The position numbers and the translations under genes are program-made. A stretch of 27,945 nt of DNA, taken from VGPI01 sp964482845 (GTDB taxonomy: Bacteria; Cloacimonadota; Cloacimonadia; Cloacimonadales; Cloacimonadaceae). This document shows, in pieces, positions 8,331-15,659 of this stretch. The DNA is taken from NCBI GenBank assembly GCA_964482845.1, contig CAYZZE010000013.1, positions 1 through 27,945 of the forward strand, read 5' to 3'. The number at the start of each line of letters is the position of its first letter. Position 1 is the stretch's first letter. The notes under the pieces were generated by a model, which was not told the DNA's origin, made no database searches, and saw only the letters and a list, made by a program, of their open reading frames with translations.

Positions 8331-9001
8331 TTTACCTCCATTTGTCTTGTTACCACCCCAAAACCCCTGGCACTTTGCTTACCGAGACCCAGGTACTCCG
8401 GGATGACAAAGTTTGTCGTGAATTCGCCTTTAAAACAGAGCATCTTGAGGTCTTTGAAGTTTACGTGGACTGGTTTGAACCAGCCGTCCAGTTCCACCCG
8501 ATCAAAGTTATCCAACCAGATATCGAATCCTTTGGCAAGTGTCTTGAGATTGTTTTTCAGTATGGCTCTCAATAACTTGCTCTGTTCAATCTTATTCAAT
8601 TGAATGTATTGTCTGTGATTCTCTTCATTGAGTGCCATCCAAGGGGAGGAGAAGTTGTATGAGTGCATATCGTCACTGATTCCGAACTGCTCCTCATAAA
8701 TCCTGATCTCTTTCTCATTACTGGGATAATCACTACCTCTTATAGTGACATGGTCAAGTTCAAAGAATACCTGCTTGATCAGTTCCATACCTTCTTTGAA
8801 GCCAAGAAGAGCGGGGTTCTTATCCATTATTCGGTATTGAATCCGAGGTAACGCATAAGAATACTGGCCTTCCGGCATATGATTATGAAACAAATGGCTC
8901 TCCGGATATTTGTGCGTGAAGTATCCTCTCAGTTTTGGAATGTCAGACGGCGTGAACTCCATATCCGAGAATCTCACCAACACATAGCGAATAGTATCCA
9001 T
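8327..9001 (-). CDS. cas6: Cas6b, pre-crRNA endoribonuclease
   Basis: Cas6 cuts the array transcript within each repeat to leave the AUUGAAAC handle. The 224-residue protein has the N-terminal features of the Cas6b group (LRGYFTHKYPE, FHNHMPEGQYSYALPRIQYR), with histidines that may be catalytic. It ends with the glycine-rich RNA-binding loop YLGLGKQSARGFGVV. It is the first gene of the cas operon. The start has a GAGGAAG ribosome binding site at 9009-9015, 7 nt upstream. The stop overlaps cas8b (ATGA). Length is normal for the group. Confidence 0.92.
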   Translation of the reverse strand: MDTIRYVLVRFSDMEFTPSDIPKLRGYFTHKYPESHLFHNHMPEGQYSYALPRIQYRIMDKNPALLGFKEGMELIKQVFFELDHVTIRGSDYPSNEKEIRIYEEQFGISDDMHSYNFSSPWMALNEENHRQYIQLNKIEQSKLLRAILKNNLKTLAKGFDIWLDNFDRVELDGWFKPVHVNFKDLKMLCFKGEFTTNFVIPEYLGLGKQSARGFGVVTRQMEVK

Positions 9002-9058
9002 AGAATTTCTTCCTCACTCAGTTATACTTCCGTCCTCATAGATCGATCATGCGCTTAC

Positions 9059-9087
9059 CGCTTATTATTACAGCGAAAATCTGTCAA
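9059..9087 (-). promoter_or_regulatory. weak candidate promoter of the cas operon
   Basis: On the minus strand a perfect -35 box, TTGACA, lies at 9082-9087 upstream of cas6. At 17-nt spacing the -10 position reads TAAGCG, which is poor. A better match, AATAAT (9064-9069), is only 12 nt away. The -35 is convincing but the -10 is not, so the start of cas transcription is uncertain and may need an activator. Confidence 0.3.
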
Positions 9088-9372
9088 GTAAAATTTCCGT
9101 CTTTGATTATCCGGAGGTTCAGCGGTTCCTTATCATAGCCTATGGGTTGTCGCTGCTGACTGAGTTGGATAGTGGATTGGGTTCGATGGATTCGGTATGA
9201 CGCCGTTCCGGTGATACGGTTCTCGGATAGCGTCTCAACATGGGCTTGATAGGACGCATCCTTGGTAACTGCAGAAATCTACGGCAAAACAATAATCTGC
9301 TCTTTGACTATCAATTGTGCATTGATCAGAAGGGATCTCGAAACGCAGGCGAGGCAAAGACGAACTAAAGAA

Positions 9373-9387
9373 AAGACCGTTGAATAA
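9373..9387 (+). repeat. AAGACCGTTGAATAA box, copy 1
   Basis: This exact 15-mer recurs at 10024-10038 and 27894-27908, where it opens the dispersed repeat. A one-mismatch copy (AAGACCTTTGAATAA) lies at 9607-9621. Here the box stands alone, without the CCGGAT hairpin that follows it in the other two exact copies. It may be a remnant or the core of a mobile or regulatory sequence. Confidence 0.6.
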
Positions 9388-9410
9388 ATCAGAGAGTTGA
9401 CTTAAAGCTA

Positions 9411-9492
9411 TCTTCCTTGCTTGATAACCTTAGTATAACCTTAGTATAACCTTACGACCGTAAGGTTATACTAAGGTTATGAAGCAGGAAGA
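9411..9492. repeat. 82-nt hairpin built from 11-bp units, with one extra unit on one arm
   Basis: The left arm holds ATAACCTTAGT twice in tandem (9424-9434, 9435-9445) followed by ATAACCTTACG (9446-9456). After AC, the right arm reads CGTAAGGTTAT (9459-9469) and ACTAAGGTTAT (9470-9480). The inner 22 bp pair perfectly. Outside them, TCTTCCTTGCTTG (9411-9423) mirrors GAAGCAGGAAGA (9481-9492) with small mismatches, so the third left-arm unit must bulge out or slip. It is not a classic terminator, as no U tract follows. Confidence 0.85.
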
Positions 9493-9692
9493 ATGCAGGA
9501 GAAAGCACTAATCCGCCCGAATCTCTACCTTCTTGAGACTGTTTGATAACTCAGCGCGGTTGACTAAACGAGTATCCAAAATATCTGACAGGCATAATCC
9601 TCAGTCAAGACCTTTGAATAATTTGGGGTGTCGTTCGTACGGTTATAAACTAACTATTTGCCAGACAGAATCTGTCGTCATTCCAGCACCAT

Positions 9693-9940
9693 CAGATGTT
9701 AGACGGTGACTTCAGTCACCGTTCCGAACGCCACCAAGGATCAGCCCGCAAGGGCATCCGGACTCTTTGAGGACTTAAGTCCGGGAGAAATTCCCTTTCG
9801 CCGGACAGAAATCCTTCTGTTAATGTACCGGAAGTATGTCTCACGATCGAACTGAAGTCCTCACAATGTCTAAAAACCCAGAAGGGTTGTATGTACCCTC
9901 CCGACCCGGAACGGTGGTTGAAACCACCGCCTAACATCTG
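9693..9940. repeat. 248-bp structured element with hairpin-forming terminal inverted repeats
   Basis: The ends, 9693-9726 and 9907-9940, are inverted repeats matching at 29 of 34 positions, beginning CAGATGTTAG on each strand. Each end is itself a hairpin: CGGTGAC-TTCA-GTCACCG (9704-9721) and CGGTGGT-TGAA-ACCACCG (9912-9929). Four of the five differences between the ends are compensatory changes inside these stems. The interior has more short perfect stems: GCCC-GCAA-GGGC (9744-9755), GGAC-TTAA-GTCC (9771-9782), ACAGAA-ATCC-TTCTGT (9805-9820), AACCC-AGAA-GGGTT (9875-9888), and a 9-bp long-range pair, TGAGGACTT (9768-9776) with AAGTCCTCA (9855-9863). It may be a MITE-like element or a structured RNA. 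A 73-codon minus-strand frame inside it looks spurious. Confidence 0.75.
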
Positions 9941-10023
9941 AAAGCGCCGGAAAACTAATGATACTGCTTTCTCACGACCTCAATATCCAGTGATCCGGGA
10001 CGTTCAAGGGTCTCTATCTATTA

Positions 10024-10083
10024 AAGACCGTTGAATAATTAGCAACACCGGATTTATCCGGTTGTTGTACCGGATTTATCCGG
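10024..10083 (+). repeat. dispersed repeat with paired CCGGAT hairpins, copy 1
   Basis: The segment opens with AAGACCGTTGAATAA and continues to two copies of CCGGATTTATCCGG (10049-10062 and 10070-10083). The first lies within a larger stem in which CAACACCGGAT pairs with ATCCGGTTGTTG around TT, with one bulge. Positions 10024-10075 match 27894-27945 at 50 of 52 bases. A reverse-complement AACGGTCTT lies at 10245-10253, so the nine-base end AAGACCGTT may bound a 230-bp composite that also contains the tandem hairpin array. Confidence 0.85.
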
Positions 10084-10145
10084 CACCCAGCACGTTTGCC
10101 CAGATGTCATAAACAAATGTCATACAAGCATATAGATTTTACCAT

Positions 10146-10229
10146 GCACCGACTGAAGTCAGTGCAACGACCGACTGAAGTCAGTGCAACGACTGGCTGA
10201 AGCCAGTGCAACGACCGGCTGAAGCCGGT
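10146..10229. repeat. tandem array of four ~22-nt hairpin units with covarying stems
   Basis: One partial unit (10146-10163, 18 nt) is followed by three full 22-nt units at 10164-10185, 10186-10207 and 10208-10229, each starting GCAACGA. Every unit carries a 5-bp stem around TGAA: CCGAC-TGAA-GTCAG in units 1 and 2, CTGGC-TGAA-GCCAG in unit 3, and CCGGC-TGAA-GCCGG in unit 4. Stem bases change in pairs (A-T to G-C, T-A to C-G) while the loop is constant. The one mismatch in units 1 and 2 becomes a G-U wobble if the minus strand is the RNA. Confidence 0.88.
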
Positions 10230-10295
10230 GATGCACCTATGTGCAACGGTCTTTTCCAGTATATGCAACGCTCTTGCATCGGAAGATGACAAATA

Positions 10296-10371
10296 TGGAG
10301 CGGGCAACGGGACTCGAACCCGCGACCCTCAGCTTGGGAAGCTAATGCTCTACCAACTGAGCTATGCCCGC
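10296..10371 (-). tRNA. tRNA-Gly (anticodon CCC)
   Basis: Read on the minus strand, the gene starts GCGGGCATAGCTCAGTTGG, with D-arm TAGCTCAGTTGGTAGAGC. The anticodon arm is TTAGC-TTCCCAA-GCTGA, giving loop anticodon CCC, which reads the glycine codon GGG. The T arm contains GGTTCGAGTCC, and the acceptor stem closes with TGCCCGC. Discriminator T is followed by an encoded CCA (10296-10298). It closely follows the usual bacterial tRNA-Gly pattern. It lies 43 bp downstream of the sirtuin gene on the same strand. Confidence 0.97.
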
Positions 10372-10388
10372 TCGTTAAATCAGATCGG

Positions 10389-10418
10389 GATATGTTTGGG
10401 AGAGGAAGTATCTGTCAA
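10389..10418 (-). promoter_or_regulatory. candidate tRNA-Gly promoter overlapping the sirtuin stop codon
   Basis: On the minus strand a perfect -35 box, TTGACA (10413-10418), is followed after 18 nt by CATATC (10389-10394), three of six to the -10 consensus. Transcription would begin about 10 nt before the tRNA. The TGA of TTGACA is also the stop codon of the sirtuin gene (10415-10417). Confidence 0.42.
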
Positions 10419-11122
10419 GCCAAAACCTGCTTTGTGAGTTCCTGAACAAATGAAGGCAGAAACTCACCGGCTTTGCTTTGGATAAATTCATCGAAAAAAG
10501 AGTTGTTTTCCGGCTTTTCGGGATTGATGCAGATCGTTCTGGCGCCGTTGTATTTGGCAGTGAGGACAAATCCTGCTACCGGATAGACGATCCCGCTGGT
10601 TCCGATGACCAGGAAAATGTCGCAACTAAGCAGCAATTGCTCTATCTCCGTGAGGTGATAAGGGATCTCTCCGAACCACACGACATCGGGACGCAAACTG
10701 CTGCGGCAGGCAGTACACAGCGGAATGGACAATGATAGATCGATCCCGGACATCTCATAGCGGGCATTGCATTCGGTGCATAAGCATTGCCTCAATCGTC
10801 CATGCACCTCCAGGACGCGCTCACTGCCTGCTTTTTGATGCAATCCATCTACGTTTTGGGTGATGATATGGAAGTGATCGCCATATACCTCTTCCAATTC
10901 CGCCAAGGCATAATGTCCGGCATTGGGTTGTGCCTGGACCGCCTGCTGGTAGCGCATTTTGTAGAAACGCCAGACCATTTCGGGATCGGCGGCAAATCCT
11001 TCTGGAGTGGCAACATCCTCGATGGAATGGTCTTCCCAAAGCCCTCCGGAATCCCGGAAGGTTCTCAATCCGGATTCAGCACTGATTCCGGCACCGGTCA
11101 AAACCAGGATTTGCCTAAGCAT
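10415..11122 (-). CDS. NAD-dependent protein deacylase, CobB-like class III sirtuin
   Basis: Sirtuins remove acyl groups from lysines using NAD. The 235-residue protein has the NAD-binding GAGISAESGLRTFRD (about 10-24), ITQNVDGLHQ (about 87-96), the catalytic histidine in VHG (His107) and a zinc site of two cysteine pairs (Cys115/Cys118, Cys136/Cys139). Tyr54 and Arg57 form the Y-x-x-R pair that marks class III enzymes preferring succinyl or malonyl lysine. The activity preference is family knowledge, not shown here. It starts 7 nt after the stop of the large peptidase gene, with no strong ribosome binding site, so the two genes are probably cotranscribed. Confidence 0.93.
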   Translation of the reverse strand: MLRQILVLTGAGISAESGLRTFRDSGGLWEDHSIEDVATPEGFAADPEMVWRFYKMRYQQAVQAQPNAGHYALAELEEVYGDHFHIITQNVDGLHQKAGSERVLEVHGRLRQCLCTECNARYEMSGIDLSLSIPLCTACRSSLRPDVVWFGEIPYHLTEIEQLLLSCDIFLVIGTSGIVYPVAGFVLTAKYNGARTICINPEKPENNSFFDEFIQSKAGEFLPSFVQELTKQVLA

Positions 11123-11129
11123 GTAAGGA

Positions 11130-14100
11130 TCACTTCATCATCAACATTTTCTTGGAGGATGTCCAATTGGGCGTGCTGATCCGGTAAAAATAGACGCCGC
11201 TGCCAACGCTGCGATGATCATCGTCTGTTCCATTCCAGATAAATCTATGGTCGCCGCGGTCAAGTTCTGATCCCTTGATCAATGTCCTGATCCGCTGTCC
11301 TTTGAGATTGAAAATTTCCAGGGTCACGGCAGTTTTGGCCGGCAATGAAAAGCCGATGGTGGTTGAGGGATTGAAGGGATTGGGATAGTTGTCGAACAAG
11401 CGATAAGTGATCGGGGTGATCGTATTATCGTCATTGGACACGATCTCGGTAACTACACGCACATCATCAATATACCATCCCTCCCCGGTCACATATCCAT
11501 CCGATCCGAAGAGGAAGCGGAAACGGGCATCGCCGGTGTAACTGGATAAATTGAATACCGATTCCTGCCAGGCGAAACTGCCGGAGTAAACCGGTGTCCC
11601 GGCCGGGAATGGAGAGGCAGGATTGTTTTGGATGCCATAGGGATAACCCCCGATCGGCGCGATCTGGAACCAGACGCCGCCATTAAGCGACATCTGAACC
11701 AGTCCGCCGTCCCAGGCCCTGGTCGTGATCGTTGCGTGGTTCTCAGCGTCCATCCAATGGTAGAATCTCAGTTCTGAATTGAGCCCCAAGGTAAATTGGG
11801 GACTGATCAGAGCACCGTAAGCGCTATTGGCATATGAGCCGGTTCCTTCCGAGCCGAATTTCATGGAATAGGTTCCGCCGGAAGTGTAATTACGTTGGGC
11901 GGAGTGGTGCCATTGATTGACAAAAGATGCGCTCAAGGATTGCGTTGACCAGTTTTGCCAACCCATTTCAAAAGTATTATTGACCAATCCGACATAGTAA
12001 CTGATCACGCCCTCGCTGCCCTCACCGTTGGACGGAATGAGATAATAGTGCAGTGTGACCATCGAGCCAATCGGTGCATCTGGAGAGACCGTGATGCTAA
12101 AGAGATTGTTATAGACATCGTTGCTGCCAGCCGGGCAGAAGGGGATGTCGATCTCGGTCTCAGATACGGTGAGCGTCGGATCTTCGCTCAGAAGGATCAA
12201 TACTGCGTCATAGGCATGTCCGCTTCCCTGGTTGCTAAGGGTTACATTGATCTGGGCAGTGTGACCGGGCAGGATAAGTTCATTCGTTCCGCTCATATGA
12301 TACGAAGAAATCACCAGCGAAGGGGCATTCAATTGCAGAGTATAATAGGTGGATGATTGATCCGTCCCATAGGTAGCATTCAATACCAAAGGCACCGTGG
12401 TATTATCGACGAAGCCGCTGTTGATCCGGATACTGAAGACATTAGTCATTACCTGTGTAGCGCCGGATGCCAGAGCGTTAAAATTGGCGGTGGAATCCAA
12501 CACTGTGACCAATGGAGAGCCGGAAACAAGAGAAAGAACACCAGGATCCAATTGATCGTAGAGACCGATGTTTTCGAGGGTAAAACTCAGGTTTACCGTT
12601 TCGCCGGCATGCAGTAGGTCATCATCGTCATTGACCGTGATGCCTGTGCAAATGATGTAGGCGGATTGGCTGGCAGTAACCGTGAAACTGGTGTTGTAGG
12701 CATAAAAATTGGGGGCTGTCACGTAAAGATCACAATCCCCGGGAGTCAGGGTCTGGATCAAAGAAATGCTTGCCACGCCGGTGGCATCCGTCGTCCCTTC
12801 ATAGACAAAGATCCCATCTCGTCTGATCCGCAAAGTGGCGTTGGGTGCATTGGTCTGCACTTGATACTGATTGACGCCCATGATCCACTGTGCTGGCAAT
12901 TGGGCATTCACATGCTGAGGCGTATTCGTCCAGACCATCATGGAAGGATCGCCAAAGAGATTGGTCGCATACGTGACCCAATACATGACGGGGGCACCAT
13001 AAACGAAGGGGATAACATCTATCTTGGCATCCACCAGCATGTTGCCAACCGGATGGATCGATTCGCCAAACAAGGCATCGATAAACTGACGGTGGATGCG
13101 TTGGGAAGCACCATTGGTGCTGTTCATCATCCCCCATCCATAACGCGAATGCGAGACCATTGCCGCTGCCGCAGTAGAAATACCTGTAAACTTCTCGGTG
13201 ATGCAGTCCTGAGTGTAGTTGCCCACGGTGGTGGTTCTATTATCGAAGGAACCGGCGTAACAGCCCTGAGTGAAGTAGATCGAGAAGTTGTTGTTGGTGC
13301 CGTCATTTGTGATCGAAGTGGCAGTGACCTGATTGTTGTTCAGGCGGAAAGCATAGGTGGTATTGGAATGCCCCAGGTGATTGACCAGATTGGCGCCCTG
13401 GCTGAGCAAAGGACGCACCTGATTGGCTCCCCAACTATTGTTGGCGCCGTAGGTGCGGTCATACAAAGTAGTGATATTCCAAACGGTGGGAACGCCTACG
13501 GTGGAATGTCCATGCATCGATGAGCCGCCAATCATCTCGTCCAGATAATCACAGCCCCAGGTAGGACCATCCCAGAGCCACTCGCCAATGAAATTGGCGG
13601 TCTTCAATTGGTTTTCGACGGGAATGATCAGGTAATCCATGACCTTATTGATTAAATTATTGATCCCGGCGTCATTGTTATAACAGAATCTGCCGATGCC
13701 AAATTCCGGCACCAGATCCGCTTCCGCCGGTTCTCCCCACCAGGTGTTGCCGTTGGTGTTCCAATTGCCGTCCAGGCAAGAATAATACATGTCGGCAGGG
13801 ATATCGGCATCCACCTGGCTGCCTTGACCCATATTGACATAAAAACCCCGGTGTGGTATGACGTCGGTATCGCCGGCAAGCAAGACGTAGCGCAGAGTAT
13901 TGGTGGAATACATAAAGATCAGGTAGTTACGGATCTTGTCCTGCAGGTCAATGCCCATATACTCAGCGGCTATGTCCTGCACCGATTTGAACAGGATTCT
14001 CATTCCCCGCTCCTCGTGGATGGATTTGAGCGGTAGCCACATATTGAATTTTGCCTGATCGATGATGTAAATATACTCATAGCCGATCGTCCGGTGTTCA

Positions 14101-14714
14101 TAACGGGGTATGGCCTCGGCGTTATCAACGCTCTGGCTCAATCTTCGGGCGGTATAAGCATCCTGCTTGAGAAACTGTCGGGCGGCCTCTGCTCTCTGTC
14201 CGGGAGCGGCGAATATCCTCACTCTGAGATGGGCATAAGAGACCAATTCATTGCGCCCAGGATTATATTCAAAAGGGGTTACGGCGGTCATTGCTATCGG
14301 ATGACCGGATAGAAACTCGGTATGTGCCCCATTATGAGGGATCTGGGGATATACGGTATCCTCGAGATAGATCAGGGGATCAGGCGCCGTTACCCGTGCC
14401 GTGTGCATCAGAGAAAAGGGATATTGCTGCTGCACAGGTCTGATCGGGTTGGTCAATTTGTAGATCGAGGGTTCGCTCTTCTCGATCTCGACGTTCTTGG
14501 CTTCAAAGCCGACCGGAAGCAGTAAACGCACTCCGAACCACTGAAGCGAAGGACTGCCGGGAGAACCGTATTCCTGGCCGCCTTTGATCCTGATGATCGA
14601 TTCATTATCGCCATTTGTGATCTCAGGTTGATCAAACCGTAGATCGTAAGTGACCTCATAAGCATACAGAATGCCTATGAATAGAAAAAGCATAATTATC
14701 AATGTCTTTTGCAT
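11130..14714 (-). CDS. secreted C25 (gingipain-like) cysteine peptidase with Ig-like and C-terminal sorting domains
   Basis: The 1194-residue protein opens with a signal peptide (MQKTLIIMLFLFIGILYA, cleavage near residue 18). A gingipain-type propeptide-like region leads to the C25 catalytic domain at about residues 210-610. The likely catalytic pair is His449 (NHLGHSN) and Cys485 (TQGCYAGSF). Beyond it come beta-rich Ig-like repeats (about 620-930), a jelly-roll segment near 940-1100 resembling those of secreted peptidases (EGWYIDDVRV), and a C-terminal domain with YPNPFNPSTTI and GVYFYRIS. The last is the FlgD-like/T9SS type A-like sorting domain of the FCB group. It probably works outside the cell or on its surface. 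The ribosome binding site AGGA lies 5 nt before the ATG. Confidence 0.87.
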   Translation of the reverse strand: MQKTLIIMLFLFIGILYAYEVTYDLRFDQPEITNGDNESIIRIKGGQEYGSPGSPSLQWFGVRLLLPVGFEAKNVEIEKSEPSIYKLTNPIRPVQQQYPFSLMHTARVTAPDPLIYLEDTVYPQIPHNGAHTEFLSGHPIAMTAVTPFEYNPGRNELVSYAHLRVRIFAAPGQRAEAARQFLKQDAYTARRLSQSVDNAEAIPRYEHRTIGYEYIYIIDQAKFNMWLPLKSIHEERGMRILFKSVQDIAAEYMGIDLQDKIRNYLIFMYSTNTLRYVLLAGDTDVIPHRGFYVNMGQGSQVDADIPADMYYSCLDGNWNTNGNTWWGEPAEADLVPEFGIGRFCYNNDAGINNLINKVMDYLIIPVENQLKTANFIGEWLWDGPTWGCDYLDEMIGGSSMHGHSTVGVPTVWNITTLYDRTYGANNSWGANQVRPLLSQGANLVNHLGHSNTTYAFRLNNNQVTATSITNDGTNNNFSIYFTQGCYAGSFDNRTTTVGNYTQDCITEKFTGISTAAAAMVSHSRYGWGMMNSTNGASQRIHRQFIDALFGESIHPVGNMLVDAKIDVIPFVYGAPVMYWVTYATNLFGDPSMMVWTNTPQHVNAQLPAQWIMGVNQYQVQTNAPNATLRIRRDGIFVYEGTTDATGVASISLIQTLTPGDCDLYVTAPNFYAYNTSFTVTASQSAYIICTGITVNDDDDLLHAGETVNLSFTLENIGLYDQLDPGVLSLVSGSPLVTVLDSTANFNALASGATQVMTNVFSIRINSGFVDNTTVPLVLNATYGTDQSSTYYTLQLNAPSLVISSYHMSGTNELILPGHTAQINVTLSNQGSGHAYDAVLILLSEDPTLTVSETEIDIPFCPAGSNDVYNNLFSITVSPDAPIGSMVTLHYYLIPSNGEGSEGVISYYVGLVNNTFEMGWQNWSTQSLSASFVNQWHHSAQRNYTSGGTYSMKFGSEGTGSYANSAYGALISPQFTLGLNSELRFYHWMDAENHATITTRAWDGGLVQMSLNGGVWFQIAPIGGYPYGIQNNPASPFPAGTPVYSGSFAWQESVFNLSSYTGDARFRFLFGSDGYVTGEGWYIDDVRVVTEIVSNDDNTITPITYRLFDNYPNPFNPSTTIGFSLPAKTAVTLEIFNLKGQRIRTLIKGSELDRGDHRFIWNGTDDDHRSVGSGVYFYRISTPNWTSSKKMLMMK

Positions 14715-15075
14715 AATATCCTACTTCAATTGCTTTTATGGATATACGTGCAAAGCGCATTCCCTATTGCCGGAAAAGAATGGATAATGTAGGATGTATG
14801 ATTTATAATGGAGGTTAGGGGGTTCTACGGATTGTGATGCAGATGGTCGATAAACTCGGAAATTCTCCGCTCAAAGAGCATGGAACATCGACACAAAGAC
14901 ATCCTTCCCATCTGTTGCGGGTCGTCTGGTCCCGATACCCTCAATCGATTCGGGCAAATAGCCAAAGTGCAAATAGTCACAGCGGGCAAGGCACAGGTAT
15001 TAGCGGAAGAAGCTTGAACTGACCGACTAATGCCTGATGATCACGATGTGCATCGCTGGACCGTCCGTTTTTATT
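14715..15075. other. intergenic region upstream of the C25 peptidase gene
   Basis: This 361-bp stretch lies between the PASTA gene stop and the peptidase start, both on the minus strand. It must hold the peptidase promoter, but I see no convincing -35/-10 pair on that strand. A TATAAT on the plus strand near 14800 has no gene to serve. A 62-codon plus-strand frame in this stretch has no ribosome binding site or recognisable features. No clear terminator follows the PASTA gene. Confidence 0.6.
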
Positions 15076-15651
15076 TTAGAACCATGGGCGGTCAAATGCA
15101 TCAGTGCTATCCGATGTTGGTCTCGATCCCCGGCTAAGATGCAATTGCACTTGCGATTCCCTGAGGACTTTAGTCCCAAAATTCGGAGTTATCCTGAGTA
15201 CGGAATTCACGGGATAGGTCTCCGAAAAAAGAGAATCAGCGACGACAGTGCGCAGCCCATTGCTACGGAGAGTGAAAAATGCCTGATGATAATCCATCCC
15301 GATCACATTGGGCACCGCAATGTGTTGGGAGCCGCGGCTGACAACGAGATACACCGTTCCATCCTGCTTGATCAACTCTTTTGGGGCAGGTCTCTGATCA
15401 ACGATCCGGTTGGCTGCGATCTCCTCAGAGTAAACGGAATCCTTTACTACGACATGAAGTTTGCTCTCCACCAAGACCCTTTTCGCCTGCAGCATACCTC
15501 TGCCTACAACGTTTGGCACCTCGACATTCTTGGGTCGGCCCAGAATAACCGGAAATATGACCTGACTGAAGATAAAGGCGGTAACAATTATGATGCCCAC
15601 GCCGATTCCGGCGCCATAGCCGATTTTGATCCAGTGTTGTTTTGTCATCAT
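15076..15651 (-). CDS. membrane-anchored protein with two PASTA domains and no kinase domain
   Basis: The 191-residue protein has a short cytoplasmic N-terminus, one transmembrane helix (about residues 9-37, GYGAGIGVGIIIVTAFIFSQ) and two extracytoplasmic PASTA repeats. The first starts VEVPNVVGRGMLQAKRVL (about 43-107) and the second IAVPNVIGMDYHQAFFTL (about 110-175); each ends in VVSRGS or LHLSRGS. PASTA domains bind peptidoglycan fragments or act as spacers in cell-wall sensing and synthesis. Here they are not fused to a Ser/Thr kinase or a penicillin-binding protein. The gene begins 8 nt after rsmB and closes the yebC operon. Either of two adjacent ATGs could be the start; a GGGG tract precedes both. 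Confidence 0.88.
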   Translation of the reverse strand: MMTKQHWIKIGYGAGIGVGIIIVTAFIFSQVIFPVILGRPKNVEVPNVVGRGMLQAKRVLVESKLHVVVKDSVYSEEIAANRIVDQRPAPKELIKQDGTVYLVVSRGSQHIAVPNVIGMDYHQAFFTLRSNGLRTVVADSLFSETYPVNSVLRITPNFGTKVLRESQVQLHLSRGSRPTSDSTDAFDRPWF

Positions 15652-15659
15652 AGACCCCG

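Larger units (their letters stand above)
9002..10295. other. 1.3-kb repeat- and palindrome-rich intergenic region between cas6 and tRNA-Gly
   Basis: I see no credible protein gene here. Frames of 60-75 codons exist but lack ribosome binding sites or family features. From about 9100 to 9370 I recognise nothing. From 9373 onward the region is dense in ordered repeats: AAGACCGTTGAATAA boxes, an 82-nt hairpin, a 248-bp element with inverted hairpin ends, a dispersed ~52-bp repeat, and a tandem hairpin array. Each is listed separately. Smaller hairpins include TGCAC-CTAT-GTGCA (10232-10245) and ATGCAA-CGCTC-TTGCAT (10263-10279). Such density suggests accumulated small mobile elements or structured RNA, not spacer DNA. 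Which it is cannot be decided from the window. Confidence 0.8.

Noticed and set aside
9716..9937. 73-codon minus-strand frame within the 248-bp element
   Set aside because: It spans almost exactly the palindromic element, has no ribosome binding site or family features, and its bases are better explained by hairpins.
10263..10279. Hairpin ATGCAA-CGCTC-TTGCAT downstream of the tRNA as a terminator
   Set aside because: The stem is only 6 bp and no U tract follows, so termination here is not supported; it is more likely another member of the local hairpin-rich sequence.
12666..13523. 285-codon plus-strand frame opposite the C25 peptidase gene
   Set aside because: It lies wholly inside a gene with clear catalytic motifs on the other strand and has no recognisable domains.
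14834..15022. 62-codon plus-strand frame upstream of the C25 peptidase gene
   Set aside because: No ribosome binding site, no domain features, and low-complexity translation; the TATAAT nearby lacks a -35 partner I can support.
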